Origin: IDS-8 sp036381215
GTDB lineage: Bacteria; Pseudomonadota; Gammaproteobacteria; Steroidobacterales; Woeseiaceae
Reading direction: 5' to 3'
DNA: 20,643 nt
NCBI GenBank assembly: GCA_036381215.1
Contig: DASVDF010000130.1
Coordinates: 1-20,643, forward strand
The position numbers and the translations under genes were made by a program. The notes beneath the pieces were generated by a model. It was not told where the DNA came from. It searched no databases and saw only the letters and a list, made by a program, of their open reading frames with translations. Position 1 is the first letter of the stretch. The number at the start of each line of letters is the position of its first letter. Shown in pieces: positions 15,508 to 20,643 of the stretch.

Positions 15508-16709
15508 TGTGGATCGAGTGGACCATCGCCATGCGCCTGCTGCGCCAGGGCCGCATCCAGAGCACGCTGATCCTCATCGGGATCGGTGTCGGCGTCGCCG
15601 TCATCGTGTTCATCACCGCGCTGATCACCGGTTTGCAGGCGAACGTCATCGCGCGCACCCTCGGCACGCAGGCGCACGTGCGCGTGGAGGCGCCGGAAGA
15701 ACGCAACCGGGTCGCGCCTGCCGCGGCCGGCGTCGTGCAACTCGTGCTCGAAGATCCGCGGGCGCAGCGCCTGCGCTCCATCAACGACTGGCAGGAGGTG
15801 CTGGCCGCGCTCGACGGTTTTCCCGGCGTCGTCGCCGCGTCGCCGGTGGTCTCGGGCCCGGCGTTCGCGCGGCGCGGCGAGGCGCGCGAGTCGGTGGCCC
15901 TGATCGGCATCGACGTCACTCGCTACCGGCGGATCGTCGCGGTCGACGAGGACATCGTCGCGGGGGAGTTCCGGGCAGGCTCCAGGGATGCGGTCATCGG
16001 CCGCGCGCTCGCCGAAAAACTCGGCGTGAGCGTGGGCGACAAGGTGCGTTTCGACGCCGGTCCGGGCGGCGAAGCCGTCCTCGACGTCGTCGGCATCTTC
16101 GAGCTCGGGGTGCGTGAGCTCGACGAACGCTACGCCTATCTCGGGCTGAAACAGGCGCAGTCGCTGCTCGGGCTGCCGGGCGGGGTCACCGTGATCGACC
16201 TCAAGGTACAGGACATTTTCGCCGCGGACGAAATAGCGCGGCGCATCGCGCGGCGCCTGAGCCTGAAGGCGGAGAGCTGGATGCAGACCAACGCCGAGCT
16301 CCTGAACGCGCTCAGCGCCCAGAGCCTCTCCACCGGGATGATCAGCTTCTTCGTTGCCGTGTCGGTCGCCTTCGGCATTGCGAGCGTGCTGTCCGTGAGC
16401 GTCGTGCAGCACACGCGCGAGATCGGCATCCTGCGCGCGATGGGCACGACGCGCATCAAGGTGCTGCGCGTGTTCCTGTTCCAGGGCGGCGTGTTCGGGT
16501 TCGTGGGATCGGCGGCGGGGAGCGTTCTCGGCTACGCGCTCGTATGGGCCTTCAACACCTTCGGCCCGGGGCTCTTCGAAGTGCCGGTCTCGCCCGCCCT
16601 CGTGCTCGCGGCCGTGCTGGTGGCGACCGCGACGGGCGTGCTCTCGGCCGCCGTGCCCGCGCGGCGCGCGGCCCGGCTCGATCCGGTCGCGGCCATCCGC
16701 CATGTCTGA
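15507..16709 (+). CDS. ABC transporter permease, FtsX/MacB/LolCE type
   Basis: 400 residues from ATG 15507, which shares a base with the previous stop; a GTG three bases earlier is also possible. A first membrane helix (about 21-41, LILIGIGVGVAVIVFITALI) is followed by a large periplasmic domain of about 235 residues (MacB_PCD-like, with VVAASPVVSGPAFAR and AVIGRALAEKLGVSVGDKV). Three C-terminal helices start near 277 (SFFVAVSVAFGIASVLSVSVV) and carry the FtsX-family signature HTREIGILRAMGTTR. The protein ends ARLDPVAAIRHV, the typical tail of this family. There is no fused ATPase domain, so it needs the separate ATPase that overlaps its 3' end by eight bases. The substrate could be a lipid, peptide or small toxic compound; the sequence does not say. 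Confidence 0.93.
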   Translation: MWIEWTIAMRLLRQGRIQSTLILIGIGVGVAVIVFITALITGLQANVIARTLGTQAHVRVEAPEERNRVAPAAAGVVQLVLEDPRAQRLRSINDWQEVLAALDGFPGVVAASPVVSGPAFARRGEARESVALIGIDVTRYRRIVAVDEDIVAGEFRAGSRDAVIGRALAEKLGVSVGDKVRFDAGPGGEAVLDVVGIFELGVRELDERYAYLGLKQAQSLLGLPGGVTVIDLKVQDIFAADEIARRIARRLSLKAESWMQTNAELLNALSAQSLSTGMISFFVAVSVAFGIASVLSVSVVQHTREIGILRAMGTTRIKVLRVFLFQGGVFGFVGSAAGSVLGYALVWAFNTFGPGLFEVPVSPALVLAAVLVATATGVLSAAVPARRAARLDPVAAIRHV

Positions 16710-17412
16710 GCGCGACGGGGAGACGGTCCTCGAGCTCGTGGGGCTGCGCAAGTCGTACAACGTCGGCCGGCCGACGCAGACGGAGGTGCTGCACGGCGTC
16801 GATCTCGCGCTGCGACGGGACGATTTCGCCGCGCTGGTCGGGCCATCCGGCTCCGGCAAGAGCACCCTCCTGAACCTCATCGGGCTCCTCGATCGGCCGA
16901 CCGGCGGCGAGCTGTACCTGCTGGGGCGGGCGACCGGCACGCTCGACGACGCGGCGCGAACGGCGCTGCGCGCCGGCGCGATCGGCTTCGTGTTCCAGTT
17001 CCATTACCTGATCGAGGCCTTCAGCGCGCTCGAGAACGTGCTGATGCCGTGGATGGTGACGCACGGCCGGCCGGATCGCGAGGCGATCGACGCGGCGCGC
17101 GACCTGTTGGATGCGGTGGGGCTCGCCGACTTCGCCGGAAAAAAGCCCGGTGAGCTCTCCGGCGGTCAGCAGCAACGCGTGGCGGTCGCGCGCGCGCTCG
17201 TCACGCGGCCGGCGTTGCTGCTCGCGGACGAGCCCACCGGAAACCTCGACACGTTGAGCTCGGCCGGCGTGTTCGAGCTGTTCCGGCATTTCAACGCCGA
17301 GCTCGGCTGCGCCGTGCTGCTGGTGACGCACGACCCGCGCCTCGCCGAAACCTGCGACCGCCAGATCGAGCTGGTCGACGGGCGCATCGTCTCCGATGTG
17401 GCCCTCAGGTAG
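16702..17412 (+). CDS. ABC transporter ATP-binding protein, LolD/MacB type
   Basis: 236 residues from ATG 16702, eight bases inside the permease gene. All ATPase motifs are present: Walker A GPSGSGKST (47-55), Q-loop Gln 99 (FVFQF), signature LSGGQQQR (152-159), Walker B LLLADEP (172-178) with catalytic E177, D-loop GNLD and switch His 210 (VTHD). The aromatic-rich FQFHYLIEAFSALENVLMP stretch is characteristic of the MacB/LolD branch. Length and order fit a stand-alone half-subunit powering the permease. It ends 11 bases from the convergent response regulator; only a weak 5-bp AGGCA/TGCCT hairpin sits there, partly in that gene's 3' flank. Confidence 0.95.
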   Translation: MSERDGETVLELVGLRKSYNVGRPTQTEVLHGVDLALRRDDFAALVGPSGSGKSTLLNLIGLLDRPTGGELYLLGRATGTLDDAARTALRAGAIGFVFQFHYLIEAFSALENVLMPWMVTHGRPDREAIDAARDLLDAVGLADFAGKKPGELSGGQQQRVAVARALVTRPALLLADEPTGNLDTLSSAGVFELFRHFNAELGCAVLLVTHDPRLAETCDRQIELVDGRIVSDVALR

Positions 17413-17423
17413 GCAAGCGTGCC

Positions 17424-18209
17424 TCACATCTGCCGGAACAGATGCAGATAGTTGCGGCTCACGGGCAGCACGTCGTCACGGTTCCTGAGGTGGATTTCCG
17501 CCGTTTCGTTCGCTCCGCGCGTGACATGGTCAACGGATCTCAGGTTGACGACGATCGAACGATGAACCTGAACGAACTGCGACGCGTTCAGTCTCGAGCC
17601 GACCTCCTTGAGCGGCATCCGGATCACGGCCTCGCGCGGCCGCCGGTCATCGTCCCGCCAGGCGACCAGCGTGTACTTCTGGTCGGAACGCAGGAAATCG
17701 ATTGCCTCCACCGGAATGAGGTGCACTGTCTTGCCGGTCGATGCGCGCAACCACCGCAGCGAGCCCTCGGCAGCCCTGTGCCGCAAGCCGGCAGCGAGTT
17801 GCTGCAGCAACGCCTCGGTGTTCAAAGCCGGCTCCGCGGCGCGGAGCCGTTCCTGCAAGCGCGCGACCGTCTCGGCGAGCCGCGCTGGTTCCACCGGCTT
17901 CACCAGGTAATCGAGCACTCCCTGGGAAAACGCCTGTACGGCGTAGTGATCGTAGGCGGTGACGAACACGATGTGCGCGCGACGCCCGATGTGGCTCGCG
18001 GCCTCGACCCCGGTCTGCCCCGGCATCTGCACGTCCAGGAAGCAGATTTCCGGCGCGTGAGATTCGAACAGCAGGATGGCCTCACGGCCGTTGCGCGCCC
18101 GGGCGACGACTTCGAGCTCCGGCCATGCTTTCGCGAGCAGGCGCTCGAGCGCATCGCGCAGCAACGGCTCGTCGTCCGCGATCAGGGCCGTGGGCCGATG
18201 CACCGTCAC
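17424..18209 (-). CDS. LytTR-family response regulator
   Basis: 261 residues, starting inside the stop of the sensor kinase gene (ATGA overlap at 18206-18209). The receiver domain covers about 7-120, with acidic pair D12/D13, phosphoacceptor D59 (ICFLDVQMPG), T84 and K104 (YLVKPVEP). The output domain covers about 150-258 and has LytTR features: LIPVEAIDFLRSDQKYTLV, MPLKEVGSRL, FVQVHRSIVVNL and VSRNYLHLFRQM. LytTR proteins bind direct repeats upstream of target genes with a ten-stranded beta fold and often control exporters, competence or virulence genes. Placement convergent with the exporter operon suggests, but does not prove, that the exporter is a target. Confidence 0.95.
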   Translation of the reverse strand: MTVHRPTALIADDEPLLRDALERLLAKAWPELEVVARARNGREAILLFESHAPEICFLDVQMPGQTGVEAASHIGRRAHIVFVTAYDHYAVQAFSQGVLDYLVKPVEPARLAETVARLQERLRAAEPALNTEALLQQLAAGLRHRAAEGSLRWLRASTGKTVHLIPVEAIDFLRSDQKYTLVAWRDDDRRPREAVIRMPLKEVGSRLNASQFVQVHRSIVVNLRSVDHVTRGANETAEIHLRNRDDVLPVSRNYLHLFRQM

Positions 18210-19285
18210 TGCGAATTCCGCCGCGCCGGCATGTCGAGCTCGGCGCAGACGCCGTGCGGTTCGATCTCGGTCAGTTGCAGTCGCGCATCGCCGTCGAATG
18301 CCAGTCGCAACCGCTCGCGCAGGTTCGTGAGCCCCGTACCCAGGCCGTCGCCGGGCGTTGCGAGCCCAAGGCCGGTGTCGGTCACGCGCACGAGGCAGCG
18401 ATCGTCGTGCAGGCGGATCTCGATGTCGATACGCCCGCCTTCTTCGTTCGGGTCGATGCCGTGGCGAACGGCGTTCTCGACCAGCGTCAGCAGCGTCATC
18501 GGCGGGCAGTGCAGGGCGTTCGCCGCCGGATCCACGTCAATCGCGAAATCCAGGCGATCCGGCATGCGCATGCGCATCAGCTCGAGATAAGCGCGCACGA
18601 GCTCGAGCTCCTGGCCGAGCGTCGTCGCCGGCTCATGCATGCGCGGCACCGCGGCGCGCAGGTAGGCCACGAGGCTCGCGAGCACTCGCGAGGCCTGGGG
18701 CGAGCCCGCGTCGACCAGCGCTTGCACGTTCGCCAGCGTATTGAACAGGAAATGCGGCTCGACCTGCGCCTGCAGCAGCCGTAATCGCGCGTCGAGCGCG
18801 TCACGCTCGAACCGGCTTCGCTCGAGCTCGAACCTGAGCGCCTGGTCGCGAGCGAAAACGTCGCGTTGCCGCAGCATCGCGCCGAACGCGATCCAGGGGC
18901 CGAACAGCAAGCCTTCCACGAGCAGCGCGATGAGCGCCGTCACCTGCGGTCGCTCATGGGCGACTTCCAGGTCGACGGCCATCGAGATCAGGTGCGCGAG
19001 CAGCACGCCGGCGGGCACGGCGATGACGACGCCGACCAGTTGCAGGATCCAGCGCGGCAGCCAGTCCGGCAGCCGGGCGGGGTAGCGCTCGAGCAGCCCG
19101 AAGCCGAGCAGCGCGACCAGGCCCGCGACCACGGCATGACCGATCGTCACGTACCCCGGAGGCGCCGTGCCGGGGAGGCCGTTCAGCGTGCCGAACAGGA
19201 GCGACACGCCGAGCGCGAGCAGCACACGCCGCCGGCCGAGCAGCGCGGCCCCGCGTGGCTTGACCGATGCAGCCATGACCGCCAT
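18206..19285 (-). CDS. LytS/YehU-type sensor histidine kinase
   Basis: 359 residues from the ATG at 19285; a GTG at 19288 and an ATG at 19276 are alternatives and none has a clear ribosome-binding site. Four membrane helices fill roughly the first 140 residues (LLALGVSLLFGTLNGL, HAVVAGLVALLGFGLL, QLVGVVIAVPAGVLLAHLI, ALIALLVEGLLFGPWIAFG). A short coiled coil (RFELERSRFERDALDARLR) leads to the His_kinase box QVEPHFLFNTLANVQALV with the phospho-acceptor at about H178. The ATPase follows with N-box TLVENAVRHG, G1 DTGLGL and G2 GTGLTNLRERL. No separate sensor domain is present, so the membrane bundle probably senses the signal. Its partner is the overlapping LytTR regulator. Confidence 0.94.
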   Translation of the reverse strand: MAVMAASVKPRGAALLGRRRVLLALGVSLLFGTLNGLPGTAPPGYVTIGHAVVAGLVALLGFGLLERYPARLPDWLPRWILQLVGVVIAVPAGVLLAHLISMAVDLEVAHERPQVTALIALLVEGLLFGPWIAFGAMLRQRDVFARDQALRFELERSRFERDALDARLRLLQAQVEPHFLFNTLANVQALVDAGSPQASRVLASLVAYLRAAVPRMHEPATTLGQELELVRAYLELMRMRMPDRLDFAIDVDPAANALHCPPMTLLTLVENAVRHGIDPNEEGGRIDIEIRLHDDRCLVRVTDTGLGLATPGDGLGTGLTNLRERLRLAFDGDARLQLTEIEPHGVCAELDMPARRNSQ

Positions 19286-19291
19286 CACGCC

Positions 19292-19297
19292 AATATA
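19292..19297 (-). promoter_or_regulatory. Possible -10 element for the sensor kinase operon
   Basis: TATATT on the minus strand, ending seven bases before the ATG at 19285. A transcript from this element would start at or within a few bases of that ATG. The distance fits a leaderless message, in line with the missing ribosome-binding site. No clear -35 box. Confidence 0.25.
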
Positions 19298-19343
19298 GAC
19301 GAACGGTGCTTCCCGGGTGCGCGATTTGCCGCGCCCGAACCTC

Positions 19344-19365
19344 GGCGGAAGACCGTCTGTCCGCC
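19344..19365. promoter_or_regulatory. Candidate operator: imperfect palindrome GGCGGA-AGAC-C-GTCT-G-TCCGCC
   Basis: Arms GGCGGA (19344-19349) and TCCGCC (19360-19365) flank a second AGAC/GTCT dyad, giving ten paired positions with one extra base. It lies in the 184-base region between the divergent sensor kinase and reductase genes, where a regulator controlling either gene would be expected to bind. Confidence 0.4.
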
Positions 19366-19382
19366 GTCATCGTCTTTCGGTC

Positions 19383-19395
19383 GGCGGAATCCGCC
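19383..19395. promoter_or_regulatory. Candidate operator: perfect palindrome GGCGGA-A-TCCGCC
   Basis: A 13-base palindrome using the same hexamer arms as the dyad at 19344-19365, about 39 bases further on (start to start) and on the reductase side. The repeated TCGGCGGAA core in both sites suggests one binding protein. The rest of the gap at 19289-19469 holds only the reductase's ribosome-binding site and the weak -10 element. Confidence 0.4.
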
Positions 19396-19458
19396 ATAGG
19401 TCGCAAAGCGCTGGCACGCGAACCGCGTGCAACCGGATAGTCGCGGCCGTGCATTGAG

Positions 19459-19463
19459 AGGAG
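19459..19463 (+). promoter_or_regulatory. Ribosome-binding site of the reductase gene
   Basis: AGGAG, six bases before ATG 19470. It matters because it supports the long form of the protein with its N-terminal hydrophobic segment rather than a cytosolic form starting at the internal Met 46. Confidence 0.75.
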
Positions 19464-19469
19464 CTTCCG

Positions 19470-20579
19470 ATGATCGCTCTGCGTTATCGAATCCTGGGCA
19501 TCGCCGCCGCACTGGTGGCCGTCTCGGTGGCGGCCGGTGCGTTTACCTTGAGCCACAACTCACCGTGCGGCGACGCCGAATCCCCGCCCGGCGCCGGGGA
19601 GCGGATGCAGGCCGTCGTGTATCGCTGCTACGGCCCTGCGTCGGTCCTCGAAGTCACTCAGGTCGAAAAACCCGAACCGGCCGACAACGAAGTTCTCGTG
19701 AAGGTTCGTGCCGCCGCCATCAATCCGGTCGACTGGTACATGATGACCGGCAGGCCGTACATCATGCGCCTGGCGGGAGGGCTCGGCACGCCGGGTTTCG
19801 CGCGCTTCGGCGTGGATTACGCCGGTGTGGTCGTGGCCGTCGGAGAGAACGTCACGCGCTTCAAGCCCGGCGACGAAGTCTTCGGCGCCCGGTCGGGCGC
19901 GCTGGCGGAATACGTCACCGCCGACGCGGAGCGTACGCTCGCGCTCAAACCGCCGAACATCGGCTTCGAGCAGGCCGCCGCCATACCGGTGGCCGCCATC
20001 ACCGCGTTGCAGGGACTGCGGGACCAGGGACGCATCCAGCCCGGCGACAAGGTGCTGATCAACGGGGCGTCGGGCGGGGTCGGCACGTTCGCCGTGCAGA
20101 TCGCCAAGGCCTTCGGCGCGGAAGTGACCGGCGTGTGCAGCACCAGGAACGTCGAGCTCGTCCGCTCGCTCGGCGCCGACCGCGTCATCGATTACACGCA
20201 GCAGAGCATCATTGATCTGCCGGAGCGGTACGACCTGATTCTCGACAACGCCGGCAATCACTCGCCTTTCGAGACGCGACGGGTGCTCGCGGCGAATGGA
20301 ACCCTCGTCATCGTCGGCGGGCCGAAAGACAATCCGTGGATCGGCCCGCTGTCCCGCCCGCTCCAGGCCATGTTCCTGCAGCCGTTCGTGCGGCAAGAGC
20401 TCGTCTTCTTCATCGCGGATCTGAACCGGGACGACATCGAGACCCTCGGCGAGCTCGTGCGCACTGGCAAGGTGACCCCGGTGATCGACCGCGTGTACCC
20501 GCTCCCGGAAGTCGCGCAGGCGGTCGACTACCTGGCCACCGGGCACGCCCGCGCCAAGATCGTCGTCACCCTGGACTGA
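19470..20579 (+). CDS. Medium-chain NAD(P)-dependent reductase (quinone oxidoreductase type) with N-terminal membrane or export segment
   Basis: 369 residues from ATG 19470 with a strong ribosome-binding site. Residues about 7-27 (RILGIAAALVAVSVAAGAFTL) form a hydrophobic segment, followed by a polar linker and then a full MDR catalytic domain from Met 46 (MQAVVYRCYGPASVL). Visible motifs: AAAINPVDW (82-90), DYAGVVVAVGENV, FKPGDEVFGA, the nucleotide-binding NGASGGVGTFAVQIAK (198-213), GADRVIDY and the C-terminal YPLPEVAQAVDYLATGHARAKIVV. The Cys/His zinc ligands of alcohol dehydrogenases are absent, so it belongs with zinc-free quinone or enone reductases. A membrane anchor on this normally cytosolic fold is unusual: with the tail inside it could be membrane-tethered, while export would need a source of NAD(P)H outside. 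Substrate not known. Confidence 0.9.
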   Translation: MIALRYRILGIAAALVAVSVAAGAFTLSHNSPCGDAESPPGAGERMQAVVYRCYGPASVLEVTQVEKPEPADNEVLVKVRAAAINPVDWYMMTGRPYIMRLAGGLGTPGFARFGVDYAGVVVAVGENVTRFKPGDEVFGARSGALAEYVTADAERTLALKPPNIGFEQAAAIPVAAITALQGLRDQGRIQPGDKVLINGASGGVGTFAVQIAKAFGAEVTGVCSTRNVELVRSLGADRVIDYTQQSIIDLPERYDLILDNAGNHSPFETRRVLAANGTLVIVGGPKDNPWIGPLSRPLQAMFLQPFVRQELVFFIADLNRDDIETLGELVRTGKVTPVIDRVYPLPEVAQAVDYLATGHARAKIVVTLD

Positions 20580-20643
20580 ACGGAGCGCCCTCGACGAGTT
20601 TGCCCAACGACTTCAGTCCCTTTCGCAATGTCTGAGTGTCCTC

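Noticed and set aside
15264..16940. 558-codon open frame on the minus strand
   Set aside because: Antisense to the adaptor, permease and ATPase genes; His/Asp/Arg-rich shadow translation.
17410..17430. AGGCA-AGCG-TGCCT hairpin between convergent genes
   Set aside because: Only five base pairs and no T-run in either direction, too weak to call a terminator.
1..20643. CRISPR arrays, tRNA or rRNA genes, transposases, integrases or att sites
   Set aside because: I saw no regularly spaced direct repeats, tRNA-like sequences, recombinase genes or flanking repeats; base composition looks even across the window.

Overview
The window is GC-rich bacterial DNA, with G/C dominating third codon positions. 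Its genes lie end to end with 1-20 base overlaps. The mix of genes suggests a gammaproteobacterium of the Xanthomonadales/Steroidobacterales type: a short ECF sigma factor followed by a Ser/Thr kinase-TPR protein, a LytS/LytTR two-component pair, a MacA/MacB-like exporter, and a beta-barrel ending in Phe. No 16S rRNA or marker gene is present, so this assignment is inference.

Region 1 (1-8850) is the most novel part. It is an operon of exported proteins on the + strand: the 3' end of one gene, then four complete genes of about 590-710 codons (91-1902, 1899-3677, 3709-5664, 5661-7799), then a shorter exported Cys-containing protein (7803-8780), closed by a strong intrinsic terminator (8808-8849). 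The four large proteins are diverged paralogues that I cannot assign to a characterised family. They share a layout: signal peptide, an N-terminal Y-x-Y-L-P / F-x-F-L block, a G-G-x-[IL]-x-H block, a central G-[NDx]-[IL]-G block, a [IF]-N-x-[VT]-x-[VI]-x-[VL]-R block, and two C-terminal beta modules about 95-100 residues apart, each marked by Y-x-[YF]-x-[VTI]-x-[WF]. Two subtypes alternate (A-B-A-B), as if a two-gene unit was duplicated. One copy carries a long coiled-coil insertion and another carries a C-x4-C plus acidic-linker insertion.

Region 2 (8851-12445) holds a small minus-strand membrane protein with a Cys-Cys-Cys motif, convergent with the operon and sharing its terminator region. 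Divergent from it is an ECF sigma factor overlapping a Ser/Thr kinase with a TPR tail. The sigma factor lacks the usual acidic residues in region 2.2 and has a Thr at one of those positions. This is the hallmark of sigma factors activated by phosphorylation by a partner kinase, and such a kinase is encoded immediately downstream.

Region 3 (12470-14172) holds a minus-strand outer-membrane beta-barrel and, divergently, an exported DUF1579/lipocalin-like protein. They are separated by a short intergenic region containing a perfect 11-bp inverted repeat.

Region 4 (14269-19285) encodes an ABC exporter (adaptor, FtsX/MacB-type permease, LolD/MacB-type ATPase). Facing it on the minus strand is a LytS-type sensor kinase plus LytTR response regulator, which may regulate it.

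Region 5 (19289-20643) is an intergenic segment with two GGCGGA/TCCGCC palindromes. It is followed by a medium-chain reductase (quinone oxidoreductase type) that carries an unusual N-terminal export or anchor segment.
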